Source of the DNA: Microbacterium sp. MF43
GTDB lineage: Bacteria > Actinomycetota > Actinomycetes > Actinomycetales > Microbacteriaceae
Assembly: GCF_012847295.1 (NCBI RefSeq)
Contig: NZ_JABBDY010000001.1
Location: forward strand, 124,001 to 188,000
Direction: 5' to 3'
DNA: 64,000 nt
The position numbers and the translations under genes were made by a program. Shown one piece after another: positions 15,359 through 25,058 of the stretch. The first letter of the stretch is position 1. Every line of letters begins with the position of its first letter. The notes beneath the pieces were generated by a model. It worked only from the letters and a program-made list of their open reading frames with translations, had not been told where the DNA came from and did no database searches.

Positions 15359-16531
15359 TCAGGCGGCGGGGCCGGTCGGATCGGCGAGCAGTCGCTTGAA
15401 CGCCGCCTCGGCGGCGCCGATGAGCAGGCGGTCCTCGGCGAGGGAGGCGACGCGGATGTCGAGCCCCTCCATGTTCGAGGGCATCGCCTGCGCGCCGACG
15501 GCAGCGGTGAGCCCGGCGAGATCGATCGACGCGAGCGTCGCCAGGAACCCGCCCAGCACGACGACGGACGGATTGAGCACGTTCACGGCGTTGGCCAGAG
15601 CTGTGGAGAGGATGCCTCGCTGCCGCGCGACCTCGGCGGTCACCGCGGGTTCTGCCGACGCGGCGAGTGCCTCGGCCAGCGTCGGCTCGTCGGCGGCTCC
15701 GAGTCCGACGGCGTCGAGGAGGAGCGCGCGGCTCACCTCGTCCTCGAGCACGCCGCCGTCGGCCCGCCGGTCCGACTCGGACTGGATTCCCGGGCGGTTC
15801 TGGCCGAATTCGCCGGCATAGCCCCCGGCGCCGGCCACCGGCATCCCGTGCACGATGAGGCCGCCGCCGATGCCGCTCGCCCCGCCGTTGAGGTAGACGA
15901 CGTGATCGATGCCGCGCGCCGCCCCGTAGAGGTGCTCGGCGAGTGCGCCGAGGCTCGCGTCGTTGCCGACCACGGTGGGCAGCCCCGTCGCCGCGGCGAC
16001 CAGGTCGCGCACCGGCGCGTCTGTCCACAGCAGGTGGGGGGCGTTCCGTACGAGGCCGTCGGCGGCCCGCACCAGTCCGGGGACCGCGAGCCCGACTGCG
16101 ACGATGCGCGCGCCGGTGAGCGGCCCGGCGCGCCACTCGCCGATCCGCTCCGCCACCAGGGTCGCGGTCTCGTCGGGCGTGAGCAGGTGGTCGATGTCGA
16201 TCCGCTCGCGCAGGACGAGCTCGCGGTCGAGGCCGACCGCGGCGAGGGTCAGCGCGTCGACTTCGGGATTGACCGCGATCGCGATGACGCCGGGAGCGAT
16301 CGCGACGACGGGGGACGGCCGGCCCACCCTTCGGGACGGGTCGGGCGCACGCTCTTCGACCAGGCCGAAACGGGCGAGTTCCGACACGAGGTCGGCGATC
16401 GTCGAGCGGTTGAGGCCCGTCGCCTCGGTGAGGGCCGCGCGCGACAGAGGGCCCTCGCGATGCACCAGCCGAAGAAGCCGAGCCAGATTGCGCTGGCGCA
16501 CGCCCTCGGCGGAGGCGGCCTGATCGTTCAC
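15359..16531 (-). CDS. ROK-family transcriptional repressor (XylR type)
   Basis: A 390-residue regulator: an N-terminal winged helix (RLVHREGPLSRAALTEATGL, then NRSTIADLVSEL, residues about 22-54) and a ROK sugar-kinase-like domain (VAVGLAVPGLV, VVGNDASLGALAEHLYGAA, YLNGGASGIGGGLIVHG). Divergent from a sugar ABC transporter and the xylose locus, so it most likely senses xylose or a xyloside. TACAGT (16538-16543) lies 6 nt before GTG 16531, indicating a leaderless mRNA; the frame extending to 16603 would overlap the divergent promoter. Confidence 0.88.
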   Translation of the reverse strand: MNDQAASAEGVRQRNLARLLRLVHREGPLSRAALTEATGLNRSTIADLVSELARFGLVEERAPDPSRRVGRPSPVVAIAPGVIAIAVNPEVDALTLAAVGLDRELVLRERIDIDHLLTPDETATLVAERIGEWRAGPLTGARIVAVGLAVPGLVRAADGLVRNAPHLLWTDAPVRDLVAAATGLPTVVGNDASLGALAEHLYGAARGIDHVVYLNGGASGIGGGLIVHGMPVAGAGGYAGEFGQNRPGIQSESDRRADGGVLEDEVSRALLLDAVGLGAADEPTLAEALAASAEPAVTAEVARQRGILSTALANAVNVLNPSVVVLGGFLATLASIDLAGLTAAVGAQAMPSNMEGLDIRVASLAEDRLLIGAAEAAFKRLLADPTGPAA

Positions 16532-16579
16532 GCCCCCACTGTACGGCCGGGCGAGGCATCCGCCCCGGATTTGTTGCTC

Positions 16580-16652
16580 TTGACTCGAAATGTCGGGCGA
16601 CATACTCTTGCACCGTCCACATCACTTTCGACGAAGCAGTCGAAACTTTCGA
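16580..16652 (+). promoter_or_regulatory. Promoter and operators of the sugar ABC transporter operon
   Basis: TTGACT (16580-16585), 17-bp spacer, TACTCT (16603-16608) form a strong promoter. TGTCG-GG-CGACA (16591-16602) overlaps the -10. Downstream, TTTCGAC (16626-16632) pairs with GTCGAAA (16639-16645), and an overlapping palindrome TCGAAA-C-TTTCGA (16640-16652) has a LacI-family operator form. A close variant of the last site precedes the lacI-type gene (23653-23665), so LacI control of this operon is likely; the ROK site is less certain. Confidence 0.65.
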
Positions 16653-16663
16653 GAGGTTCGAGG

Positions 16664-17968
16664 ATGAACACACGCAGCAGGACGCGGATCGCCGCAGGAC
16701 TCGCCGCGACCGCCCTCGTCATGGGTGCGCTCGCCGGCTGCGCCGGCTCCGGCACCGACGGGGGCGAGGGCGAGGGCGACGGCGAGAACGTCACCATCAC
16801 CTGGTGGCACAACGCCACCTCGGGACCGATGCCCGCCGTCTGGGAGGAGGTCGCCGCCGAGTTCGAGGCCGCCAACCCCGGTGTCACGGTCGAGCAGACC
16901 GGCTACCAGAACGAGGAGCTGCAGCGCACCCTGATCCCCAACGCCCTGGCCGCGGGCGACCCGCCGGACCTGTTCCAGGTGTGGCCGGGTGGCGAGCTGC
17001 GCGACCAGGTCGAGAACGGGTACCTCATGGAGCTCGACGAGGCGATCCCCGACACGATCGAGGCGGTCGGCGCGACGGTCAACCCCTGGCAGGTCGGCGG
17101 GGCCACCTACGGCGTCCCCTTCACGTTCGGCATCGAGGGGTTCTGGTACAACACCGAGCTCTTCGAAGAGGCCGGCGTCGAGGTGCCGACCACCCTCGAC
17201 GAGCTCATCGATGTCGTGGGCGAGCTGCGCGACGCCGGCATCACGCCGATCGCCGTCGGCGCGGGCGACAAGTGGCCGGCCGCGCACTGGTGGTACCAGT
17301 TCGCCCTCCACTCCTGCTCTCCCGAGGCGCTGCAGGCCGCCGAGAGCGAGTACGACTTCTCGGACGAGTGCTTCGTCGAAGCCGGTGAGCAGCTGCAGGA
17401 CTTCCTCGCGATCGAGCCGTTCCAGGAGGGCTACCTCGGAACGCCGGCCCAGACCGGTGCGGGCAGCTCGGCCGGTCTCGTCGCCAACGGGCAGGCGGCC
17501 ATGGAGCTGATGGGCCACTGGAACGCCGGTGTCATCGGCGGCCTCACCCCCGACCAGGAGATCCCCGAGTTCCTCGGCTGGTTCCCGTTCCCCGCGATCG
17601 AGGGCTCGGACGGAGACCCGACCGCCGCGCTCGGCGGCGGGGACGGATTCGGATGCTCCGCCGAGGCGCCCCCGGAGTGCGCCGAGCTCCTCGCCTACAT
17701 CATGAGCCCCGAGGTCCAGGCCACGTTCGCCGCCAGCGGTTCGGGCATCCCCACCGTGGCCGAGGCGCAGAGCGCACTCGAGGACCCCAACCTCAAGATG
17801 GTCGCCGAGGGCCTCGCGGCCTCGTCCTTCGTGCAGCTGTGGCTCGACACCGCCTACGGCACGACGGTCGGCAATGCCATGAATGAGGGCATCGTCAACC
17901 TCTTCGGCGGCAACGGCACGCCCGAGGACGTCGTCACCAAGATGGAAGACGCCGCAGGCACGCTCTGA
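16664..17968 (+). CDS. Sugar ABC transporter substrate-binding lipoprotein
   Basis: A 434-residue family 1 extracellular solute-binding protein. The signal peptide ends in the lipobox LAGC (Cys about residue 25), followed by a Gly/Glu/Asp-rich linker and the mature start VTITWWHNATSG. Further features are ANPGVTVEQTGYQNEELQ, GIEGFWYNTELFEEAGV and a C-terminal AAYIMSPEVQ-like helix (AYIMSPEVQATFAASGSG). Trp-rich loops suit oligosaccharide stacking. First gene of an operon with two permeases and a GH3 glycosidase; xylo-oligosaccharide import is the likely role by context. AGGTTCGAGG precedes ATG 16664. Confidence 0.9.
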   Translation: MNTRSRTRIAAGLAATALVMGALAGCAGSGTDGGEGEGDGENVTITWWHNATSGPMPAVWEEVAAEFEAANPGVTVEQTGYQNEELQRTLIPNALAAGDPPDLFQVWPGGELRDQVENGYLMELDEAIPDTIEAVGATVNPWQVGGATYGVPFTFGIEGFWYNTELFEEAGVEVPTTLDELIDVVGELRDAGITPIAVGAGDKWPAAHWWYQFALHSCSPEALQAAESEYDFSDECFVEAGEQLQDFLAIEPFQEGYLGTPAQTGAGSSAGLVANGQAAMELMGHWNAGVIGGLTPDQEIPEFLGWFPFPAIEGSDGDPTAALGGGDGFGCSAEAPPECAELLAYIMSPEVQATFAASGSGIPTVAEAQSALEDPNLKMVAEGLAASSFVQLWLDTAYGTTVGNAMNEGIVNLFGGNGTPEDVVTKMEDAAGTL

Positions 17969-17969
17969 C

Positions 17970-18965
17970 ATGACTGCTCTCCTCACGCCCGGGCCCGCGG
18001 TCACCGCGGGCCCGGGCCCCACCCCGGCCGCGCGCGAGACCCGCCGTCGCGAAGGACGCAAGCGCGTCGAGATCCTGCTCTTCGTCGCACCCGCCCTCGT
18101 GCTGTTCCTCGGGTTCGTGATCGTGCCCGTGATCCTCGCGGCGGTCTACAGCTTCTACAACCTCCCGGCCGCGTTCCAGTGGGACGATCTGGCCGACCCC
18201 GAGCGCTTCGTCGGCTTCGACAACTACGTGCGGGCGCTGACGACCCCGGAGTTCCTGCGAGCGATCGGCAACAACTTCTTCATCGTCGTGATGTCACTGC
18301 TCATCCAGGGGCCCATCGCGATCGGCGTCGCCCTGCTCCTCAACCGCCCGCTCCGCGGGCGTGGCGCCCTCCGGCTGCTCATCTTCGTCCCGTACGTGCT
18401 CGCCGAGGTCATCGCGGGTCTGTCGTGGAAGCTGCTGCTGCAGCCCAACGGCGCCGTGAACGCGATGCTCGAAGCCGTCGGTCTCGGCGCCCTCACCCGC
18501 AACTGGCTCGCCGACCCGGACATCGCGCTGTGGACGATCTTCTTCATCCTGACGTGGAAGTACATCGGCTTCGCGATCCTGCTGTTCCTCGCCGGTCTGC
18601 AGGGCGTGCCGGACGAGCTCGGCGAGGCCGCCCAGCTCGACGGGGCTTCGTGGTGGCAGATCCAGCGCCACATCACGATCCCGCTCCTCGGGCCGACCAT
18701 CCGCATCTGGGCCTTCCTGTCCATCATCGGTTCGCTGCAGGTGTTCGACATGGTGTGGGTCACCGTCGCGCCGACCGTGCGCGGCATGGCCACCGAGACC
18801 ATGGCGACCTACATGGTGCAGCAGGGCCAGTTCGCCGGGCAGCCCGGCTACGGCAGCGCCATCGCCGTCATCCTCTTCCTCATCTCGCTCGTGGTCGCCC
18901 TCGTCTACCAGCGCCTCGCGCTGCGTCGTGACCTGCGGGGCGCCCTGACCAGTGGAGTCCGCTGA
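17970..18965 (+). CDS. Sugar ABC transporter permease, MalF/UgpA type
   Basis: A 331-residue inner-membrane permease: six transmembrane helices after a 25-residue cytoplasmic N-terminus. The ATPase-contacting EAA loop is visible as DELGEAAQLDGASWWQIQRH. ATG 17970 lies one base after the stop of the binding-protein gene. No ATPase gene is in this operon, so a shared MsmK/UgpC-type ATPase encoded elsewhere must energise it. Confidence 0.9.
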   Translation: MTALLTPGPAVTAGPGPTPAARETRRREGRKRVEILLFVAPALVLFLGFVIVPVILAAVYSFYNLPAAFQWDDLADPERFVGFDNYVRALTTPEFLRAIGNNFFIVVMSLLIQGPIAIGVALLLNRPLRGRGALRLLIFVPYVLAEVIAGLSWKLLLQPNGAVNAMLEAVGLGALTRNWLADPDIALWTIFFILTWKYIGFAILLFLAGLQGVPDELGEAAQLDGASWWQIQRHITIPLLGPTIRIWAFLSIIGSLQVFDMVWVTVAPTVRGMATETMATYMVQQGQFAGQPGYGSAIAVILFLISLVVALVYQRLALRRDLRGALTSGVR

Positions 18966-18966
18966 C

Positions 18967-19857
18967 ATGTCCGCCACCACCACGATCGTGACCGGATCGC
19001 CCCGCGCGGCCGAGCCCGCCGGGCGCCGCTTCGACTGGGGGCAGCCGTTCGTCTACCTGGTCGCTCTCGTCATCGTCGCCGTCGCCGTCGGCCCCGTCCT
19101 GTACGTCTTCATCGGCGGCTTCCGCACGACGGCCGACCTGAACGCGAACCCGGCCGGCATGCCCGACCCCTGGACGATGCAGAACTGGGCCGCCGTGCTC
19201 GGCGCCCCCCGATTCTGGGGCAACGTGCTCGCGAGCACGCTCCTGGCCGTCGCGACCACCGCCGGCGTCGTCATCGCCGGGATCATGGCGGCGTTCGTGA
19301 TCGCCCGCTACAGCTTCCGCGGACGCGAGGGGCTCTACACCCTCTTCGCCGCCGGCCTCATGTTCCCGCTGACGGTCGCCGCGCTGCCGCTCACGCTCAT
19401 GCTGCGGACGATGGGACTGCACGGCACCTACCTCGGCGTCATCATCCCGGGAATCGCCTTCGCGCTGCCGACGACCATCATCATCCTCGTCCCGTTCCTT
19501 CGGGCGATCCCCGACGAACTCGAGGAGGCAGCCGTGATCGACGGCGCGACCCGGATCGGGTTCTTCTGGCGCATCCTGCTGCCGCTGTCCAAACCCGGAC
19601 TGGTGACGGTCGGGATCCTCGCGTTCGTCGGCAGCTGGAACGGCTACCTGCTTCCGCTGCTCGTGATCAGCACCGGCACGCTGCCGCAGGAGTTCTGGCC
19701 GCTGCCGCTGGGGGTGACGCAGTTCTCGTCGCAGTACTCGCAGGACACCGGTGCCGTGCTCGCGTACACGTCGCTGGCGATGATCCCCGCGCTCGTGTTC
19801 TTCCTCGCCATGCAGAAGCAGATCGTCGGCGGCCTCACGGGGGCGGTGAAGGGATGA
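18967..19857 (+). CDS. Sugar ABC transporter permease, MalG/UgpE type
   Basis: A 296-residue permease partner: hydrophobic helix at the start (FVYLVALVIVAVAVGPVLYV), a typical MalG domain, and the EAA loop DELEEAAVIDGATRIGFFWR. ATG 18967 follows the upstream permease stop by one base, and its own stop overlaps the GH3 start (ATGA), so import and hydrolysis are coupled in translation. Confidence 0.9.
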   Translation: MSATTTIVTGSPRAAEPAGRRFDWGQPFVYLVALVIVAVAVGPVLYVFIGGFRTTADLNANPAGMPDPWTMQNWAAVLGAPRFWGNVLASTLLAVATTAGVVIAGIMAAFVIARYSFRGREGLYTLFAAGLMFPLTVAALPLTLMLRTMGLHGTYLGVIIPGIAFALPTTIIILVPFLRAIPDELEEAAVIDGATRIGFFWRILLPLSKPGLVTVGILAFVGSWNGYLLPLLVISTGTLPQEFWPLPLGVTQFSSQYSQDTGAVLAYTSLAMIPALVFFLAMQKQIVGGLTGAVKG

Positions 19858-22187
19858 CCGCATCGGCACGCGTCGAGGACCTCATCGCCCGGATGACGCT
19901 CGAGGAGAAGATCGCACAGCTGTACGGCGTCTGGGTCGGCGCCTCCGACGAGGGCGGCGACGTCGCGCCGCACCAGCACGACCTCGACGACGCCGTCGAC
20001 CTCGACGCGCTCGTGCCGCAGGGACTCGGGCAACTCACGCGCCCGTTCGGCACGAAGCCGATCGACGCCGCGATGGGCGCGGCATCCCTCGCCCGCACGC
20101 AGGAGCGCATTCGCGCGGCATCCCGATTCGGCATTCCGGCGCTCGCGCACGAGGAGTGCCTCGCGGGCTTCGCGGCGTGGGGCGCGACCGCGTACCCGGT
20201 GCCGTTGTCGTGGGGCGCCACGTTCGACCCCGCGCTCGTCGAGGAGATGGCGCGGCGGATCGGCGACGACATGCGCTCCGTCGGCGTGCACCAGGGCCTC
20301 GCGCCGGTGCTCGACGTCGTGCGCGACGCGCGCTGGGGCCGCGTGGAGGAGACCATCGGCGAAGATCCGTACCTCGTCGCGACCGTCGGCACCGCGTACG
20401 TCCGCGGTCTCGAGTCGTCGGGCATCGTCGCGACGCTCAAGCACTTCGTGGGCTACTCCTCGTCGAAGGCCGGCCGCAATCTCGCCCCGGTGTCGATCGG
20501 CCCGCGCGAACTCGCCGATGTGCTGCTGCCGCCGTTCGAGATGGCGGTGCGCGAGGGCGGCGTCCGCAGCGTCATGAACTCCTACACCGACGTCGACGGC
20601 GTGCCTTCCGCGGGAGACCGGGCTCTGCTCACGGGGCTGCTCCGCGAGGAGTGGGGCTTCGAGGGCACGGTCGTCGCCGACTACTTCGCGATCGCGTTCC
20701 TCAAGCTCCTGCACGGCACGGCGGAGACGTGGGCGGATGCCGCGGCCCAGGCGCTCGAGGCGGGAATCGACGTCGAGCTTCCGACCATCAAGACCTTCGG
20801 CGAACCGCTGCGGCGTGCCGTGAGCGAGGGGATCGTGGACGCGGGACTGATCGACACCGCGCTGCGCCGGGTGCTCGCGCAGAAGGAGCAGCTGGGCCTT
20901 CTCGAGCCGGAGTGGTCCGCCGTTCCCACCACGCTCGCCGGGAAGGACCTGGCCGACCTGGATTCACTCCGCGGCAGCGTCGACCTCGACCCGCCCCGCA
21001 ACCGCGCGCTCGCCGCCCGGCTGGCCGAGGCGGGCATCGTTCTCGTCCGCAACGACGGCACGCTGCCACTCGGAGCGCCGGCGTCGATCGCGGTCGTCGG
21101 CCCCAACGCCGACGACCCGTACGCGATGCTCGGGTGCTATTCGTTCCCGGCGCACGTCGTGTCGCAGCATCCGGGAGTCGACCTCGGCATCCGCATCCCC
21201 ACCCTCCTCGACGCGCTGCGCGAGGAGTTCCCGGCCTCGGCGATCACGCATGTCGCCGGGACGACGGTCGACGGCGGGGAGACGGACGGGATCCCGGATG
21301 CCGCGGCAGCCGCCGCCGCGTCGGATGTCGTCGTGCTCGCGCTGGGCGACCGGGCGGGGCTGTTCGGCCGCGGCACCAGCGGTGAGGGGTGCGATGCGGA
21401 GTCGCTCGAGCTCCCCGGCGCGCAGCAGCAGCTGGTCGATGCGATACTCGACACCGGCACGCCCGCCGTCCTGGTGCTCTTCGCGGGGCGCCCCTACGCA
21501 CTGGGGCGGGCGACGACCGAGTCGGCCGCGGTGGTCGAGGCGTTCTTCCCCGGCGAAGAGGGGGGCCCGGCCGTCGCCGGCGTGCTGAGCGGGCGGGTGA
21601 ATCCGAGTGGACGGCTGCCCGTCAGCATCCCGGCGACGCCCGGCTCGCAGCCGACCACCTACCTCGCGGCGCCTCTCGCGCAGCGCAGCGGCGTCTCGAA
21701 CGTCGATCCGACGGCCGCGTTCCCCTTCGGTCACGGCCTCGGCTACGCGGGGTTCGAGTGGGACGGCTTCGCGGGCGATGTCGCGGAGGTCCCCGTCGAC
21801 GGCGAGGTGCGGCTGCAGGTGCGCGTGCGGAACGCGGGCGAACGGACCGGTACCGAGATCGTGCAGCTCTACCTGCACGATCCGGTGGCCTCGGTCGTGC
21901 GGCCGGTCCAGCGCCTCGTCGGGTACGCCCGCGTCGACCTCGCCGCGGGCGACGCCGCCGAGATCCGCTTCACCGTGCCGGCCGATGTCACCTCGTTCAC
22001 CGGCCGGGACGGCCGCCGCATCGTCGAGCCGGGCGACGTCGTGCTCAGCGTCGGGCGGTCGAGCGGCGACCTCTTCTTCTCGCACACGGCCCGCCTCACG
22101 GGCGCGGTGCGCCGCGTCGATCACACCCGGAGGCTCCATCCCGACGTCGCCGTCGTGCCGGTGCAGGCGGGTGTCCCCGTCGGGTGA
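19854..22187 (+). CDS. GH3 family beta-glycosidase, probable beta-xylosidase
   Basis: A 777-residue glycosidase with no signal peptide, so it should act on imported oligosaccharides in the cytoplasm. Domain order: (alpha/beta)8 barrel (LAPVLDVVRDARWGRVEE, TLKHFVGYSS), the nucleophile Asp in GTVVADYFAI at about residue 282, an alpha/beta sandwich (AIVLVRNDGTLPL-like and GDRAGLFGRGTSGEG) and a fibronectin-III-like domain (VRNAGERTGTEIVQLYL). The nucleophile motif is ADY rather than the common SDW. Xylosidase is inferred from neighbouring xylA/xylB; beta-glucosidase is possible. Confidence 0.85.
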   Translation: MTASARVEDLIARMTLEEKIAQLYGVWVGASDEGGDVAPHQHDLDDAVDLDALVPQGLGQLTRPFGTKPIDAAMGAASLARTQERIRAASRFGIPALAHEECLAGFAAWGATAYPVPLSWGATFDPALVEEMARRIGDDMRSVGVHQGLAPVLDVVRDARWGRVEETIGEDPYLVATVGTAYVRGLESSGIVATLKHFVGYSSSKAGRNLAPVSIGPRELADVLLPPFEMAVREGGVRSVMNSYTDVDGVPSAGDRALLTGLLREEWGFEGTVVADYFAIAFLKLLHGTAETWADAAAQALEAGIDVELPTIKTFGEPLRRAVSEGIVDAGLIDTALRRVLAQKEQLGLLEPEWSAVPTTLAGKDLADLDSLRGSVDLDPPRNRALAARLAEAGIVLVRNDGTLPLGAPASIAVVGPNADDPYAMLGCYSFPAHVVSQHPGVDLGIRIPTLLDALREEFPASAITHVAGTTVDGGETDGIPDAAAAAAASDVVVLALGDRAGLFGRGTSGEGCDAESLELPGAQQQLVDAILDTGTPAVLVLFAGRPYALGRATTESAAVVEAFFPGEEGGPAVAGVLSGRVNPSGRLPVSIPATPGSQPTTYLAAPLAQRSGVSNVDPTAAFPFGHGLGYAGFEWDGFAGDVAEVPVDGEVRLQVRVRNAGERTGTEIVQLYLHDPVASVVRPVQRLVGYARVDLAAGDAAEIRFTVPADVTSFTGRDGRRIVEPGDVVLSVGRSSGDLFFSHTARLTGAVRRVDHTRRLHPDVAVVPVQAGVPVG

Positions 22188-22201
22188 TGCGGGCCGCCGA
22201 G

Positions 22202-22519
22202 CTAGGGCGCGGGCGGGTCGTGCGGGGCGATCCTGGCGACGGCGGTGGCGAAGTCGAGCGTCTGCAGCACCTCGACCGCGCGGGCGTAGCGGGTTCCGGC
22301 CAGCACCACGAAGACGGCGCCGGCGACGTCGATGAATCCGACGGTGCTGCCGTGGACGGTCACCTCGTACCGGTCGATGTCGACTCGGTCCCACCGGACG
22401 GCGGAGTCTTCGGGCGCAGGCGGCTCGGGACGGCGTGGCGGCAGCTCGCGGAGGGTCCGGATGGTGCGTGAGCGCAGCGCGCTCCTCCGCGCGGACGGGG
22501 CGGGCCTTTCGAGAACCAT
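22202..22519 (-). CDS. Conserved small protein of unknown function
   Basis: A 105-residue protein: an Arg/Pro-rich N-terminus ([19 protein letters not shown]), then a compact domain WDRVDIDRYEVTVHGSTVGFIDVAGAVFVVLAG and YARAVEVLQTLDFATAVARI. Small Microbacteriaceae proteins with a W-x-V...G-x-V pattern are common, but no function is known to me. GAGGAG lies about 10 bases before ATG 22519. It converges on the GH3 gene (14 bp apart) and is followed upstream by about 110 bp without other genes. Confidence 0.55.
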   Translation of the reverse strand: MVLERPAPSARRSALRSRTIRTLRELPPRRPEPPAPEDSAVRWDRVDIDRYEVTVHGSTVGFIDVAGAVFVVLAGTRYARAVEVLQTLDFATAVARIAPHDPPAP

Positions 22520-22628
22520 GAGCACCACTCCTCTCCTCCGTCCGTCGATGATCCCGCGCGGGAAGGCGCGCACGCGGGTCTTGACTCCGCGAGGGGCGGT
22601 GGATTAGAGGCCGTCATGCGGCGTCGGC

Positions 22629-23636
22629 TCAGCTGCGGGGAGGGGCGGTGCTCCCGCGCACCACGAGATGGGTCGCGAGGTCCATGCGCAGCGTGTCGAC
22701 GGTGGCCCCCTCGGCCAGGCGCAGCGCCAGGCGCGTGGCCTCTTCGCCCATCCGACGGAGAGGCTGGTGCACCGTGGTCAGCTGCGGGCTCATCCAGCGC
22801 GCGAGCGCGATGTCGTCGTAGCCCACCACCGACAGGTCCGCGGGCACGCTCAGCCCGGCGGCGGAGCCGGCGGCGATCGCGCCGAGAGCCTGCAGATCGC
22901 TGCCGGCGAAGATGGCGGTCGGCGGATCGGGGAGCGCGAGCAGCTCGCGCGCGTGGAACTCGCCGCCACCCGGATGGAAGTCTCCGAAACGGATGAGCGC
23001 GGGATCGATCGGCAGTCCGGCGGCGTTCATGGCGGAGCGGTAGCCGTCGACGCGGGCGAGCGAGCACATCATGTCTTCGGGGCCGGTGATCGCGGCGACG
23101 CGGCGATGGCCCAGTTCGATGAGATGACGAGTGGCCATGAGACCGCCCGACCAGTTCGCCGAACCCACCGACGGCACGTCCGGGGACGGGTCGCCCGCGG
23201 GGTCCACGATGACGAACGGGATGCCTCGCGAGCGCAGCTTCTCGCGGTAGCGCTCCTCGATGTCGGAGAACACGAGCACGACGCCGAGCGGGCGACGGCG
23301 GAGCACCCCGTCGATCCAGTCGGCCGACGGGGCGTGCCGGTCGCCGCTCACCGTGAGGACGACGGAGAGTCCCGCTGCGTAGGCGACGTCCTCGACGCCC
23401 TCGATGACCTCCATCGACCAGCTGGGCTCGAGCTCATGGAAGACGAGCTCGACGAACTCGCTGCGCTGCGCGGACGTGCGGCGCTGGTAGCCGTGGCGCG
23501 CGAGGTGCTCTTCGAGTCGGGCCCTCGTCGCCGGGGCGACATCGGTTCTGCCGTTGAGCACCTTCGACATCGTCGCGAGCGACACCCCCGCCTCGGCGGC
23601 GATCTCTGCGAGCGTCACTCGGGCGGAGTCGACCAT
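22629..23636 (-). CDS. LacI-family repressor
   Basis: A 335-residue regulator: LacI helix-turn-helix [39 protein letters not shown] hinge region, and a periplasmic-binding-protein effector domain ([50 protein letters not shown]). ATG 23636 follows TACCAT (23643-23648) by 6 nt, so the mRNA is leaderless. A likely autoregulatory operator lies in its promoter. Divergent from xylA and in the xylose locus; a second, xylose-type control layer next to the ROK repressor. Confidence 0.88.
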   Translation of the reverse strand: MVDSARVTLAEIAAEAGVSLATMSKVLNGRTDVAPATRARLEEHLARHGYQRRTSAQRSEFVELVFHELEPSWSMEVIEGVEDVAYAAGLSVVLTVSGDRHAPSADWIDGVLRRRPLGVVLVFSDIEERYREKLRSRGIPFVIVDPAGDPSPDVPSVGSANWSGGLMATRHLIELGHRRVAAITGPEDMMCSLARVDGYRSAMNAAGLPIDPALIRFGDFHPGGGEFHARELLALPDPPTAIFAGSDLQALGAIAAGSAAGLSVPADLSVVGYDDIALARWMSPQLTTVHQPLRRMGEEATRLALRLAEGATVDTLRMDLATHLVVRGSTAPPRS

Positions 23637-23642
23637 GCGTCG

Positions 23643-23665
23643 ATGGTATCGCCCGAAACTATCGA
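23643..23665 (-). promoter_or_regulatory. Leaderless promoter and operator of the lacI-type gene
   Basis: TACCAT (minus strand, 23643-23648) is the -10 box, 6 nt from the ATG. CCGAAACTATCGA (23653-23665, plus strand) matches 11 of 13 positions of the palindrome TCGAAACTTTCGA found upstream of the transporter operon at 16640-16652. The shared motif suggests a common LacI regulator that also represses itself. Confidence 0.6.
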
Positions 23666-23729
23666 CGTCGTGCCGGTATCTCTCGGACGCATCCCCGCGA
23701 TCGCACAGTGGACGCGGCATCCGATCTGA

Positions 23730-23759
23730 TATAGGTTGTCTTGAACAACATTTTGTTCA
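23730..23759 (+). promoter_or_regulatory. xylA promoter region and ROK-type operator
   Basis: TATAGG (about 23730-23735) is a plausible -10. TGAACAA (23742-23748), spacer CATT, TTGTTCA (23753-23759) is a perfect 7-bp-arm palindrome at the expected transcription start. It is AT-rich and resembles XylR/ROK operators, so the ROK protein at 15359-16531 is the likely ligand. Repression here would block xylA directly. Confidence 0.6.
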
Positions 23760-23779
23760 CCGTCGAACTCAGGAGCCTC

Positions 23780-24967
23780 ATGCCCACCCCCACCCGCGAA
23801 GACAAGTTCTCCTTCGGTCTGTGGACCGTCGGCTACAACGGCACCGACCCCTTCGGCGGCCCGACCCGCCACGCGCTCGACGTCGTGCACGTCGTCGAGA
23901 AGCTCGCCGAACTCGGCGCGTACGGTCTGACGTTCCATGACGATGACCTGTTCGCCTTCGGATCGTCCGACTCCGAGCGCCAGACGCAGATCGACCGCCT
24001 CAAGGGCGCCCTCGACGACACCGGTCTCATCGTGCCGATGGTCACGACGAACCTCTTCTCGGCCCCCGTCTTCAAGGACGGCGGCTTCACCTCCAACGAC
24101 CGTCAGGTGCGTCGCTTCGCGCTGCGCAAGGTCTTCCGCCAGCTCGACCTCGGTGCCGAGCTCGGCGCGAAGACGTTCGTCATGTGGGGTGGCCGTGAGG
24201 GCGCCGAGTACGACTCGGCGAAAGACATCCGTCAGGCGCTCGAGCGCTACCGCGAGGCCGTGAACCTGCTCGGCGACTACGTCACCGACAAGGGCTACGA
24301 CATCCGCTTCGCGATCGAGCCCAAGCCCAACGAGCCGCGCGGAGACATCCTGCTGCCGACTCTCGGCCACGCGATCGCCTTCATCGACTCGCTCGAGCGT
24401 CCCGAGCTCGTGGGCCTCAACCCCGAGGTCGGCCACGAGCAGATGGCGGGACTCAACTTCGCCGCGGGCATCGCCCAGGCGCTCTTCCACGGCAAGCTCT
24501 TCCACATCGACCTCAACGGTCAGCGCGGCATCAAGTACGACCAGGACCTCGTGTTCGGGCACGGCGACCTGCACAACGCGTTCGCGCTCGTCGACCTGCT
24601 CGAGAACGGCGGCCCCGGCGGCGTCCCCGCCTACGACGGTCCCCGTCACTTCGACTACAAGCCGTCGCGCACCGAGGACGAGGTGGGCGTGTGGGAGTCC
24701 GCCGCCGCCAACATGCGCACGTACCTTCTGCTCAAGGAGCGCGCCGCGGCCTTCCGTGCCGACCCCGAGGTCCAGGAGGCGCTCGCCGCCGCGAAGGTGG
24801 ACGAGCTCTCCGTCCCGACGCTCAACGAGGGCGAGACGTACGACGACTTCCTCGCCGACCGCTCGGCCTACGAGGACTTCGACACGAGCGCTTACCTCGG
24901 CGGCAAGGGCGCCGGCTTCGTGCGCCTCCAGCAGCTCGCGACCGAGCACCTGCTCGGCGCGCGCTGA
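23780..24967 (+). CDS. xylA: Xylose isomerase
   Basis: A 395-residue class I xylose isomerase, interconverting D-xylose and D-xylulose with Mg2+/Mn2+. Visible active-site elements: catalytic His in GLTFHDDDL, the lysine and metal ligands in [40 protein letters not shown] and the Trp in [13 protein letters not shown]. Length is normal for actinobacterial XylA. ATG 23780 is preceded by AGGAG at 23771-23775. xylB follows 113 bp downstream on the same strand, separated by a long inverted repeat. Confidence 0.97.
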   Translation: MPTPTREDKFSFGLWTVGYNGTDPFGGPTRHALDVVHVVEKLAELGAYGLTFHDDDLFAFGSSDSERQTQIDRLKGALDDTGLIVPMVTTNLFSAPVFKDGGFTSNDRQVRRFALRKVFRQLDLGAELGAKTFVMWGGREGAEYDSAKDIRQALERYREAVNLLGDYVTDKGYDIRFAIEPKPNEPRGDILLPTLGHAIAFIDSLERPELVGLNPEVGHEQMAGLNFAAGIAQALFHGKLFHIDLNGQRGIKYDQDLVFGHGDLHNAFALVDLLENGGPGGVPAYDGPRHFDYKPSRTEDEVGVWESAAANMRTYLLLKERAAAFRADPEVQEALAAAKVDELSVPTLNEGETYDDFLADRSAYEDFDTSAYLGGKGAGFVRLQQLATEHLLGAR

Positions 24968-24982
24968 CCGACCCAACCCTTG

Positions 24983-25058
24983 CGTGTCCCGAACTTTCCG
25001 CTGCGTGTCCCAGACTTCACCGTCTTGAGGCACTGTCAGCGGCAAAGTTCGGGACACG
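24983..25058. repeat. Long inverted repeat between xylA and xylB
   Basis: CGTGTCCCGAACTTT plus CCGCTG (24983-25003) pairs with CAGCGG plus CAAAGTTCGGGACACG (25037-25058) with a single bulge: about 21 paired bases around a 33-nt loop. The loop begins with a second, imperfect direct copy of the left arm (TGCGTGTCCCAGACTT, from 25002). It could reduce xylA-xylB read-through or be a REP-like remnant. No T tract follows. Confidence 0.7.
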
